A stretch of 64,000 nucleotides of DNA from Phlebiopsis flavidoalba (taxonomy: Eukaryota; Basidiomycota; Agaricomycetes; Polyporales; Phanerochaetaceae). Every line of letters starts with the position of its first letter. Positions within the stretch are counted from its first letter, which is position 1. The notes below the pieces were generated by a model, which saw only the letters and a program-made list of their open reading frames with translations, did not search any database and was not told the DNA's origin. The translations under genes were made by a program, and so were the position numbers. The stretch covers positions 124,001 to 188,000 of the forward strand of contig JAOCPU010000006.1 of the NCBI GenBank assembly GCA_035772785.1. Reading direction: 5' to 3'. Shown piece after piece: positions 1 to 10,715 of the stretch.

Positions 1-630
1 CTTGCCTTCCTGGTCCCTCTGATGTTTGCCATCGACCTGTGAGTACTTTAACATCCGTTAAAAGCGACCTGACATTGACTCATTACAGCTATAATCGTCC
101 GTATTTCGACGAGGAGACTCGAAAGGTTCTCCATCGACCGGATATCCTCGATTTCCACGCCTACTACTCCAGATCCCCCGCGTCCGGCTTCTGGATTCTC
201 GAATACGGCAAGAAGTTCGTTGGTCTCATCGCCATGGACGCCTCGTTGGGCTCGACGTCCGACATCACTGTGGTGTCCAATGGCAATCCCTCCCAAGTTT
301 GCTGCAGTCAAGAAGCAGACAAGCAGGAAAGGGACCTCTCGAGACTGCAACTATCCGTCACTTCTACATCATGGAGGAATATCGCGCGGCCCTGATGCAG
401 GAAAAGACCTATTACATTTCGCCGTCGAACAAAACGTTTCGAAGGATTCGAAAAGTCAAGGTCATCCAAGCAGTCGACTCTACTTTAGCTCCTTGGGCTG
501 GAGCGGCTTTAACGAAGGAAGGCTTTACTGTCGAGAAGCAGCTGGGAAGATTTTGGCATTTTGGGCTGGTCCGTTCGGTCTCGAGCGAGTGACAAGAGAA
601 AAGTGGCAAGAAGCCAGCAAGACTCAGTGA
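1..630 (+). CDS. GNAT-family N-acetyltransferase, 3' part (5' end outside window)
   Basis: This is the C-terminal part of a fungal GNAT (acetyl-CoA dependent N-acetyltransferase); its substrate is unknown. Positions 1-39 encode a hydrophobic stretch (LAFLVPLMFAIDL) ending at a GTGAGT donor. The matching acceptor TTACAG lies near 88. The next exon reads YNRPYFDEETRK, then SRSPASGFWILEYGKKFVGL, the beta-strand region of the acetyl-CoA fold. Later blocks RHFYIMEEYRA, DLLHFAVEQ and VKVIQAVDSTLAPWAGAALT give the GNAT core helix and strand order. At least three frameshifts break the reading between about 280 and 560. The end at 630 is the stop after EKWQEASKTQ. The hydrophobic segment before the catalytic domain suggests a membrane-tethered enzyme, as in related basidiomycete proteins. 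The fold assignment is fairly sure; function is not. Confidence 0.7.
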
Positions 631-1090
631 TGATATTATGTGAGCCTACTACGTCCGATCAGCTGGCTACTCTCTGACATAGTAGTCAGTACTTCTAGTA
701 TTTACACCATGATGTGAGTCTTAGACCGAGGCGTCCCCTAAAACTTGAGCTCTTGGGAGAAACACAAACAGCTTATAGTACGAGTCAGCTCGTCCCTCCT
801 GGTTCATTGCCTGTGGGCTATTGGATGTCTCGGATGTGAAATGTCGTGACAGCGATCCCCGTGGATGACTGATCTGACCGAAGCCCACTCTACGAACTGT
901 GTTGCCCCGCAATTCGGATGCGGTCACGGGCTAGCCCAAACTGGGCCACGCCGGACTCAGGCTCAAAGTTCTCTTACTCCCGCCCCCTCTCAACTCTTCT
1001 ACCTACTAACGCAAGACTGCACTTCATGGCCTGTCCGAGACCTAGCCTGGTTCTAATTGCTGCAAGGACAAAACCACAGAAACCGACTGA
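631..1090. other. Intergenic region, GNAT 3' side
   Basis: No conserved coding block or RNA gene was seen on either strand. Short open frames here show no family resemblance. It probably holds the 3' UTR of the acetyltransferase gene and the promoter of the next plus-strand gene. Confidence 0.4.
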
Positions 1091-2204
1091 ATGACTTTTG
1101 GCGATATAGTTTATGGCAGCGACTTTCAAGTCGATCCACTTCCCGCTTGGGCTGGCCCCTCAAAGCGCAGGCGGCTGCCTGTCGAAACGGGAACATCTAC
1201 GAGGTTACACCAGTCAGATATTGGGGCCAGAACTTTTTGGCCTATATGGAGGAGGTAACCTTCATACTGATGTTTGTCTATGGTAAGCCGCTCTACGGCA
1301 CCTGCTGTGGTAATATCTGTCATTGAAACTAACCCCAGCGTGCGTAGAACGCACGGGGCGCACCGAAAATGCGATATACCGGACGCACCGGTTGTCTCCA
1401 ATCTTGCGCCGACATCGATGACCCCTCATGTGCTGAGCAGATTCTCTCCTCGTACATGATGGCGGACAGTCGCACGGCCGGTCCTATCCTCCTGACACCT
1501 CCTTCGCATATCCTGAGCGGGGCTGGAACGGCGACGCTTTGCCAAAACTACGGAGATACCTCCACCTTTAAAACACGTATTCATCGTCCACCTCTTCCGT
1601 TCCGTTTGCTCAGGCGTTGGACGAGCTGTGTCGTAACATGGCCGCCGTCTTTCCGTACAAGACGACACCATTCCACATCCTCCGCACCCTGCCCTCTCAG
1701 AACCTGCAGGTCTCGACGTCCGTACTTCTCGTCGCTTCGAAAGCTTTGTCAATGGACAGAAGCCTTACAGTCAAGCAGACGGTTATTAATTGGTGACATG
1801 GTCCTTCATCCAGAGAGGCAGACAGGCCTCTCTACTCTCCTTTCCGCCTCAAGCCACTTCAGCGACGAAAGAAACTGTCTATGACGGGTCATCTGACTCA
1901 ACTTACGTGGAGGATGACCATCCCGCCATATTGGCCCCACGGTCTACAAACTTCCTACTGTGCATTTGGAGCTCCCCAAGAGACAAACGATATCCCACGC
2001 ATCATCGTCACAGTTTGGGTGTCTTCCGTTGGGTAGCCAGACGAAGAACCTGAACCTTTCCCATGTCCTGTATGCGAGCCTTCCGATGGAGACATACAAC
2101 GCTGCGTCAATCGTCATTTCGGTCGGATTGCACCCATGGAGGTTTCTGATCCGCCCCCCGCCTCTCCCCCCTTCATTCCAGCTCTCTCCCGCTGTCTCGC
2201 GTAG
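1091..2204 (+). CDS. Unrecognised protein with C-terminal CPVC motif
   Basis: I do not recognise this gene. A coding signal runs on the plus strand through shifting frames. It starts at an ATG giving MTFGDIVYGSDFQVDPLPAW, followed by a basic SKRRRLP patch (possible nuclear signal). A probable intron begins at GTAAGC near 1283. Further blocks are AYPERGWNGDALPKLRRYL, ALDELCRNMAAVFPYKTTPF, HILRTLPSQNLQVSTSVLL and SMDRSLTVKQTVINW, which read like a helical repeat. The last block, EEPEPFPCPVCEPSDGDIQR, continues CVNRHFGRIAPMEV to the stop at 2202-2204. The CxxC with downstream His loosely resembles a UBZ4 (Rad18-type) zinc finger, but the final ligand is not clear. That it is a gene is fairly likely; function is open. 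Confidence 0.4.
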
Positions 2205-4690
2205 CAAGAAACGGAGTAGCTGCTATTTCAGTTCATTTTCTTCCTACAGTGTATCGCATCCGCTATCTGAAACCGGCGACCCTCATCTTGCATCGTATAT
2301 CATCTATATCGCAACTCCATGTTTTTGTAAACTGTACGCACCTCAGCACCCCAGCATTTACACCAGTGTACATTGTAGTTTGAATAACCGTACAGTCTGT
2401 ATAGTCGTACATATCTCGCAGTCCATGGGACTTTCCAAATTAATTCCGTACTCGCCCGTGAAGAACATTTCCACTGTCGTCACATTCATCGGTACCAGGC
2501 TGAGGACAACTCACATTGCATTGCAGCGTCAATGCGTAGCCAATGAGAAGCCAGAGATTGCGAACGCGTAGCATGGGTAGTCTCCCCGAGGCAGAGCGCG
2601 GACAGCTTCGCTGTCTAGCCTAGGGTGACGGTGCAGAAGTATCGTGCTAGGGTGACGGCGCAGAAGTATGGGCACTCTCCAGTTAAACTGCAGCGAGGGC
2701 TGTAGGTACTCCATCTGGTATATAGGACTATGTATCGGTCAACATCCGATTTCTGAAAAATAGAAGGACGTGCGGACTTGTGGGACAGCAGCTTTGAGTG
2801 TTTAAAACCTGGGTATCGGAGAGACAGGCTTGTCTGCGACCCAAGGAGCTCCAGGGTCTTCCTAGCCTGCGGTACCAGGGGTACCATTTCAATCTGGATA
2901 TGCAGAGATTCGGGGTGTTTTCAGCCTGGGTGTGTGCAGTTTGAATGGTATATGTCGAGATTTAAAATGGTACAATGTGCTCCAGTGAGCCTCTATGATG
3001 ACGAGTCTGCCGTCGCGGTTTGCCAAACATATTCACCACCTGTAACCCGGCTGGTGGCTATCCTCCCTCCAGCGGCTCCACCACCTAGTTGGAGAATAAT
3101 AATTCAGCGTCGGCTTCATAGACCACAGAGTGTAGAAACGTACGCTTTCCACTCCGCACAATATCTTCTGGACAAAGTAAGCTCGTCTCGTGAGCAATAT
3201 ACTAGCGACTCCTCAATGTGGCCCTCATCAAGCTCCTTTCTCCGCCCGCAGCAATGTCTCCGTTCGCGCTTTTGATGATGTCAGCTTTTCTGAGTGAGAG
3301 CTTAAACACACCTTGACGGTAGACGGATGTCGCCGGGAGGGCTGATGAGAGCGCGTGACAGAATGTGGTCGCGTATGCTCTGGGTCGACGTTCGGTAGCG
3401 GGAGCGGGTCATCCTGGGGGACTGCCCGACCCGGGCCCGTGATACCCGGTCGTCCTTTGTCTTGCGTAGCTGCGTGTGAAGAGAGGGCGCTGTTAGACGG
3501 AACATGGTCTGCGTACTTCGTTTTATCGTAGGTGGTCGTTTGGGTCTGAGCTTCTGTAGGAAGCGCTCCGAGAGAGAGGCCGAAGTTGCACAAAAGACGC
3601 GTTCCGTCATTACACTGCTAACAACACCACCATGGCCGCCCTCATCTTGGGCCCTCCCCGTCTGCAGCACGACACTCGCGCGACCACTCCTGACCTGCGT
3701 TTTAGAGCTGCCATTTGCAAGGCCGCCTGTTTGCATGCTGCGCTTCCTTTTGGACTCGCATGGTCGCGCCGAAGGCCATTCGGCTGGTCGCTCCAGTCAG
3801 CATGGGGAATCTCTCATTGAACTCATCCCGCCATTCCTACTCGCGGTGCCCAATTGAAGAAGGTTTCTCACTCACAGAAAGTCTATGCGGATCAAACGGA
3901 GTGCGAAAACAAGGGATTGAAGGACAAAGCAAAGTGCGTCCACAATCAGGTACCTTCGTTCTTTGCACTAACTCTGTGCGTAGACTTGGTTCACTGCCCG
4001 GGATGTGGTTCAGACAAAGCTTGCGCACCTATCTATGCCCACATTGTTACTCCAAGCCAATAAACCGAGGGTGGAAAGCACGGTCAAAACAAGACGGTCA
4101 AATCGTCAGGTGGTCTGTCGTTGAGGCTATAGCGGATTAAGTGCGAAACGGTGCGAGCCTTTCGTTCCCTTGGATAGTTTTTCATCCAAACTCATTCTAA
4201 GACTAGGGTGCATACCGGGAATCCTAACAACCTCCATCTACAGCACTCTCACCGAAAGCCCAACTTCTGTCTTCCCATGGGGCGTTTCGGACTTACGTCC
4301 GCGCGCTTTGCGACCCAGAAAGGCCACGGAAAGCCACACGTCCGTTCGCTAGACTGCATTCCCAATTGAAACGTGGCGTCGCGCGCGAGCCGATGTCACG
4401 ACTTGTCCGGGTCCTCTAGAAGAAGTATAGTTAAGATACAAGATGCCGTGGCTAATGACTCAGTGGTGGCTTAAATTTGGGGTGCATTCTGCGTGCGGAC
4501 CTTTGAGAATTATAGTCGGCGTGTATGCGCTGTGCACTCCGCATCAGCCGACCGGGTCTCACGGCGACACCCATTGATTGTGTATTGGGGACTCTGTGGT
4601 ATGTCCCAGGAGGATGTCTTCAATGATCGCCTACGGGCCTGAGTCTTCATAAAGTGGGGGAGACAAGCCGCGCTTAACCGAACTTCACAC
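2205..4690. other. Long stretch without a recognisable gene
   Basis: Several frames of 90-165 codons are open on both strands, but none shows recognisable domains or conserved blocks. The region contains a 27-bp tandem duplication at 2620-2673. A weak possible coding patch (MAALILGPPRLQHDTRATT from 3632, then KKVSHSQKVYADQTECENKG near 3857) could belong to an unknown gene, but I cannot join the pieces. Confidence 0.3.
2620..2673. repeat. 27-bp imperfect tandem duplication
   Basis: Two adjacent 27-bp units start at 2620 and 2647. Both begin CTAGGGTGACGG and share GCAGAAGTAT. They match at 23 of 27 positions by eye. No coding frame depends on it. Confidence 0.7.
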
Positions 4691-4849
4691 ACACCCATGT
4701 GTGTATAAGGACTTGCAGGCCGTGCCCCCCGTTTTCTCCCCTATCCAGACTGCCTTCGGGCTACAGCAGAGTCATGCCTCAGACGTCATCCGCCTCTGCG
4801 GAGACTGAAGGCATATACTTAAGCAGAACCCAGCCTGATGTGGGGACGT

Positions 4850-6547
4850 GGCATTCGTCACCACGGACCGAAGGCTGCCTTACGCGTAGCCCAGGGCTAG
4901 GACTCAAAGGACAGCTGAAGGTACCAACACTCAGCTAGACGAGCTTACACCCTGCACACGCGTTGTTCAAGGTGCGCTTTCGTTGAACTGAAGAGTCTGT
5001 ACTGACTCCGTTCCATCTCGCACACTCAGGCCTACTTTGCGATGATAAAAGAGCACCCACAGTCACGCGATCCCTCCAAAAATTGAGGGACATACTGTGT
5101 CAGGTTCGCTTAAAAATATGGACCTAGGGTCTTTGTCTACAACATTACGAAACCTCTGGTTAGGCACTTGCCATCCTCACGTCGCCACTATACATTTCGC
5201 GCGCAGCGCGCAGTCGCAGCTGGCATACCTGCAGAGATACCTATCTCTAACGTAAACCGACTATGTGCACACGCCGCCGGTCTTCAACCATTAGGAGCAT
5301 TTGCCCACGGCGGTGCAAAACGGGGTCTATCTCGCTCGGCTTGGCCGTCGGTGTCGGAAAGCATGACTCTAAAGTATGTTCCAAGTTATCTTGCGGCAAT
5401 TTTCTATGAGCCTGACGAAGCGTAGTCCACGCCCTACTCCTGTAGTCGTTTGATGCGGTCGAGCTGCTAATGCCAGGCTGCGGATTGCATCCAGGTGGGT
5501 GAACGTTTCTCGTGCTCGCTGTATTGTGATTGAAACGTTGACTTTGGTAGCCCATGGGCTGGACGTCGGAGATGGTCGCGACAACTTATGACACGTTTCG
5601 CGAGAAAAAGCAGGACAAGTATGCGTTCATCTCGCATAACCCGCGCAAGTGATTGTAAACTCGCTCCACGACTCAGCGTCAGGCCAACATTTGCTAATTC
5701 GCATACAGGCCATCACAAAAGGGAGTCTTCGCGGACGAGATCATTACCCATTGAGCTCCACGGCAAAGTCATCTCTGTAGACGACACCGTCCGTCCCGGC
5801 GTAACTCTTGAATCGCTTGTGCCCTGAAACCCGCATTCGAGTGGGGAGACCGCCGCACTACGGCTGGTAATGCGAGTGGTGTTGGTGACGGGAGCTGCGC
5901 TCTGCATACTCACCACCAGAAACCACGCACAAGACTTGGGTCTTCCTGTACACTCGGTAAATATGTCGCCAGCACTTTTTGTCGGTGGGTCATCTTCGCG
6001 TGTCGTGCTTGCAGTTCTGTATGAACTGATGATGTACAGGTGTCGAGCCTCGGTATATGGGAATCTCCCCTGTCGCTGCTATACCACAAAATCCTCGCGG
6101 AGACGGGTTTGACCAAAGAAGACGTTGATGTTTTGAAGTGTCAGTCTGGTCAGTACCGTGTATGGTGACTATTTGCTAAACTTCGATAGATTAACGAAGC
6201 TTTCGCTTTTTCACAATTCGCGTACTGCGTAGAAACAACTGGATGTACCGAATGGACAAGGTTAACCCCAAGTGCGTACCAAATGGTGTCCCTTGAAGCA
6301 CGCAATAACCAATACTTTATAGCGGAGGCGCAATTGCTTTGACACACCCCCTGGGTATGATGAGTGAGTGGTCAGTCGTGTTATTCACGTTTATTGGTTG
6401 ACATTGGTATGAACAGCGGGTGTCCGACAAGTGGTGACGGGGCTGGCGGAGTTGCGCCGCAGGGACGCGAAGATTCTGTGCACTAGCATGTGCGTCGGTA
6501 GTGGCATGGGAGGCGCGTCCATCTTCGTTAACGAAGCTCGTCCTTGA
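4850..6547 (+). CDS. 3-ketoacyl-CoA thiolase (acetyl-CoA acyltransferase)
   Basis: The enzyme catalyses the last step of fatty acid beta-oxidation, splitting 3-ketoacyl-CoA with CoA to acetyl-CoA. All thiolase landmarks appear in order. The N-terminal strand DVAFVTT is near 4848, and SPLYI then follows near 5182. Next come AAGIPAEIPISNVNRLC with the nucleophilic Cys (about 5213-5273) and SESMTLKYVPS. MGWTSEMVATTYD, then ELHGKVISVDDTVRPGVTLE, follow, then TTAGNASGVGDG and ILAETGLTKEDVDV. The NEAFAFSQFAYCVE region is near 6195, GGAIALTHPLG with the active-site His near 6325, and CTSMCVGSGMGGA with the second catalytic Cys near 6490. The stop is at 6545-6547. Introns and frameshifts split the reading. 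The start is uncertain and I could not see a PTS2 peroxisomal signal, so peroxisomal versus mitochondrial location is undecided. It converges on the amidase gene 140 bp away. Confidence 0.88.
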
Positions 6548-6686
6548 TACCGTCATATTTCTGCAACTTCGCATTTGAATACACTGGTGTACAATACATC
6601 CTGGATCCTTCCGATAATATATACCGCGGATTTCTTCCTCACAATCTTAAATACGGAACGAATAAAAAATCAGAGACCTTTGACCC

Positions 6687-8848
6687 TCACAGCTTGACCT
6701 TGGGTCCGCTGGCCTTCAGTGCCGCATCAACGATTTCCGTCATGGCAATAACTGCTTCCTCTTCGTCACGGCGTCCCACGAGCTGCAGTCCAATGGGTGC
6801 ATTCCAGAAGGTCTCGGGGTCGTCTATGAAGAACACCATGAATCAGAGAGACCTTTTGGACACCGCGGCACTCACAGAATGCATGGTGTGCTTTGTCACG
6901 TTCGTTAAGGAAGGTGAGTACCAGCGGTACCGTCTTGGTATCCAGCTTGGGGTCGACCCTGGTGACTGGGAAAACGCAAGCGGAGTAGTCGAGGGCGTTC
7001 CAAACGGCGGTATAATCCGCCAAACTGAGCACAAAGTTACTGAGTCAAGAATCAGTCTACCAGGAGAACACGGGCACTCACCGGTTCACCGATCCATGAG
7101 GAGTGAGCGCCCGCCGTAGGGAGACACCGGGGAAATGAGAGCATCTACAGGACGTCCGGTACCTGTGAGTTGTACTGAGCTGTTCCAGTAGTTAAGATAC
7201 TCTTGGCGCAGGGCAAGCTTCTCTTTCTGAAACTGCCAAAGTGATAAGCTGAGACGTTGTCTTGTGCGGGTAAGAACTCGTTCGGAGCGAGACCACCCCG
7301 TCTTCCGCCATCCTCTGCTAGTATTTCCATGGTATTGAGAAAACCGGCTCCCCAGAGAGAGAGGCGACAGTTTTATAGTCCTCATCCGAGGCCGAGGTCC
7401 AGATTTTGTACTATAGAGTTGACAAAGTATGTAAGAACTAATACAACAAGTGACGTCGGATCACATACCAAGACTTCATTGAGTTCCCCATGCTTGAGTG
7501 GGACCCAGTCAATCACTGGATATCGTCAGAACAATTTGCAGCAACGCGAGTGGTGGCAAACCTTTGTGACCCAGCAGCAAGAAGCGCGGCTTTGGTCATC
7601 TCTAGAGCGCGTACGACCGGTGGATGCGGGGTAATTTGGCCATCGTGCCACAGGAGACCGAAACAGAGCTGCTTCCCTCCACCGTGCTCGGACAGTGCGT
7701 AAGCATCATCGTCCAAGGGGCATGCCGTGCAATGGGTCCCTGAGCCATGGCTTGTAGGCAACTCACAGCCTGATAAAGAGTTTGATACCCCGCCTCAGCG
7801 AGTTCGCAAGCGGACCAAGCACAGACAAAACAGAGTCCTGGCCCTCCATTGAGTTTACCGAACCAGCGTAAGGGACGCGACCGTATGAAGGACGAAGACA
7901 CCATAGATGCCGTTAAGAGCGGCGGGAATCCGAATGGAGCTGATCAACAGTCAATCTTAGCCATATTCGCAATATATTCGATTACATACCCTCCGATGTC
8001 AGAGCCGACACCGAGTGGGCTTCCTTTCATCGCGACAAGTGCACCTTCACCACCTGAAGAGCCGCCACTGGTAAGCTTCCGGTTGTTGGGGGGGTTCAGA
8101 GTCCTGCCGAAGACTTTATTGTACGTCTCTGGCCACTATGACAGATCTTTAGAGATGTACACCAAGGCGTGGAAAATGGGTCCTACCATTAGGGTCTGTG
8201 GTACATTAGTGCGAACAAATGGTACTGCTCCTGCATCATAGAGGATCTCGGCCAGAATCGCGTCCCGGTCTGCGTACTTTCCAATCCAGGAGGACGTAAC
8301 CTAGAAGATTCTATAGTACGAAATGACGGGAGTGCAACAGCGACTGACCCATGGTAGTTTTCCAGGCCCTTTGAGAGATATCTGGTCCTTGAGAGAAATA
8401 GGCAAACCATGCAAAGGCCCACGACCTTGCCGGTAGCTTCTAGGCGTGCGTCCAATTCTTTGGCCCGAGCCAAAGCTCGCTCAACAAAGATTTCAGTCAA
8501 GCAGTTGACCTATAGGGGGTACTGTTAGCCCAAATCCACGACTATGTAGCTTTCGTTGCGCTCACGACTTGTTGAGCTACAATAGCCCGCTTGTAGAACC
8601 GCAATGGTTACCTCGACCGCCGACCATTTCCCAGTAGCAAGGCCTTTTGCGCAATATGAGCTCGACATCAACGGTGTTTGTGATTTCAAGCTCCTTGGAT
8701 GAAAGTAGGCCACATTCTTCGGGCACACTCCTGACATCGCGCACGGCTTCAGGAGGCAGGACAATGACCCAGTCGCGAGGGATCTGGGATGGAAGCCGTT
8801 CTGACGCTGCCTCTTGTCAGCAACAAGGTCTTTCCAGGATGCAGCCAT
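6687..8848 (-). CDS. Amidase (acetamidase-like, amidase signature family)
   Basis: This cytosolic amidase hydrolyses a carboxylic amide to acid and ammonia; fungal members include acetamidases. It starts at 8848 with MAASWKDLVADKRQRQ. The typical N-terminal blocks follow in shifting frames: ATGKWSAVEVT, then FVERALARAKELDARLEATG and KVVGL. The catalytic Ser-cisSer-Lys region (Gly/Ser-rich loop, then VGSDIGGS-like sequence) lies at about 7900-8090 in broken frames. Downstream are DAYALSEHGGGKQLCFGLLW, HDGQITPHPPVVRALEMTKA, DYTAVWNALDYSACVFPVTR and TFWNAPIGLQLVGRRDEEEA, then VIAMTEIVDAALKA and a stop at 6687-6689. Length (about 560 residues after removing introns) fits the family. The substrate cannot be told from sequence. 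Confidence 0.9.
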
Positions 8849-9627
8849 AGGTAAACACGACCGAGGGAAAATGATTTGACACTCGTGTGTGAAGTATTAT
8901 CGTGGTTTATATACACCAGCTCAAAGAGCGTTTAAGCCTAAGGTACATGGGAGATAACGTATTTAGGAATTCAATAGGAGTCACCTGCTTATCGCGAAGG
9001 TGTCCGCGGCCACTGGTGAACGTTTGAACACTTGAGCAACTGAGACAAGCGACCTGCGGATGTGTGATGAGTACCGATGATAATGGATGACGCAAGCCAT
9101 AAAACCGGAACAAAAGCTCAGAAAAGTCATTCATGTCAGTAATACAACCCGGAGCAAGCTCACGGACGAAGCATTAGGTCGACTAAGAGGTGCCAGTGGT
9201 GGTTGAATGTACAAAAACACTCGTCACATTAGAGTAGAAAAGAGGAAGCATTGTACACACACTCACCAATAGATCCAGAGGTAGCCAGATGTAGTCGTGG
9301 TTATGGTAGTGAAGAGAAAGAGTCGCGTCGAAAAAAGGCGCGAACCTCTCAGGGCAATTTATGGACAGTGTTAGACGCTAGGAAGTGCGTTAGGACGCTC
9401 GCTAGATCCTAGTGCTCATCGCCGGCTACAGCGACAACCAGCACCCCTCAAGCAACCCTCAAGCACCAAAAGGTTGGTATTATGATCCAAGACGACATAT
9501 ACGACCGTATCGCTGTGCCTCCCAACTCCTCGAACGGAGTCGATTTGCTGGGCTGGATGCGTTTGGGTCAATCCGGATGACTTCACGATGGCTTACACTG
9601 CTCTCTCTCTAGCCACCACACACCAAG
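8849..9627. other. Divergent promoter region (amidase / RPS3)
   Basis: No gene was seen. The segment separates the amidase start (minus) from the RPS3 start (plus). The last 40 bases before RPS3 are pyrimidine-rich (CTGCTCTCTCTCTAGCC), as in many fungal ribosomal protein leaders; the CTAG could also be a leader-intron acceptor. Confidence 0.4.
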
Positions 9628-10596
9628 ATGTCTGGCCAAATCTCGAAGAAGCGCAAGTTTGTCGCCGACGGTGTCTTCAAGGCTGAGCTCAACGACTTCC
9701 TGGCCTGCGAGCTTTCCGAGGAGGGTTACTCTGGCTGCGACGTCCGTTGTGACACACGCCCCCGCACCGAAGTACGTGCAATCTTAGCATTCACCAAATA
9801 TGACTTAACGTTGTCTTCAGATCATCATCACCGTGCTACCCACACCCAGGAGGTCTTGGGTGAGAAGGGTCGCCGCATCCGCGAGCTCACCTCGCTCGTC
9901 CAGAAGCGTTTCAAGTTCACCAAGTCCGAGAACTCGCTCGAACTCTACGCTGAGAAGGTCCAGTACCGTGGTCTCTCCGCTATCGCGCAGTTGCGAGAGC
10001 TTGTTGCGCTACAAGCTCCTTGGCGGGTCTTGCCGTCCGTCGGTATGTCGTTCGATACCGCTCCGCAGGAATACCCGAATTAACGCTTGTCACTCTGTAG
10101 TGCTTGCTATGGTGTCCTCCGCTTCGTCATGGAGTCTGGCGCCAAGGGTTGTGAGGTTCGTCGTTATCTGGCAAGCTCCGCGCTGCCCGTGCCAAGTCCA
10201 TGAAGTTCACCGACGGTTTCATGATCCACTCCGGCCCAGCCTGCTGAGGAGTTTGTCGACTACGCCGTCAGGCACGTTATGCTGAGGCAAGGTGTCCTTG
10301 GTATCAAGGTTAAAATGTACGCAGCCATTCTCTGCCTTGATTGCTTTATCTAACCATGTTTCCAGCATGAAGGGATGGGACCCCGAGGGCCAGCTCGGCC
10401 CCCGCAAGCCCTCTCCCCGATTCCGTCCAGATCTTGGAGCCTCCCGTCGACAAGGTCGTCGTCGAGCCCACCTCCGAGCAGCGCGAACCCGCCGCCGTTG
10501 TCCCACCACCAGCACCTGCTGCCGCCGAGGAGCCTGCGTACCAGGCTCAGGATGCTTACCTGCCCAGTTCGAGCAGACCGCCGACCAGCGTTCTGA
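9628..10596 (+). CDS. RPS3: 40S ribosomal protein S3 (uS3)
   Basis: This is the small-subunit protein at the mRNA entry channel. It starts [20 protein letters not shown] at 9628 and continues [19 protein letters not shown]. After intron 1 (GTACGTGCAA at about 9772 to CAG at 9821) it gives [20 protein letters not shown], the KH-domain GxxG loop. [15 protein letters not shown] follows, then intron 2 (about 10040-10099), then [32 protein letters not shown] and [20 protein letters not shown]. Intron 3 ends at CAG near 10366, before [15 protein letters not shown]. The tail is Pro/Ala-rich and ends QFEQTADQ. The stop near 10596 is chosen from a TGA and may be off because of indels. Around 9742-9835 several extra bases are needed to explain the frame changes, a clear example of insertion errors. 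Confidence 0.93.
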
Positions 10597-10715
10597 TTTG
10601 TATGATTACGCCTTTTTCTCATCTCGCTATCAGCATTTCTTTGTGCAATTTCGGGTGCTGTTGTTTTACTGCAGAAACGGATATACATGCACTCTGCCTA
10701 CGGGCAAAAAACAAC

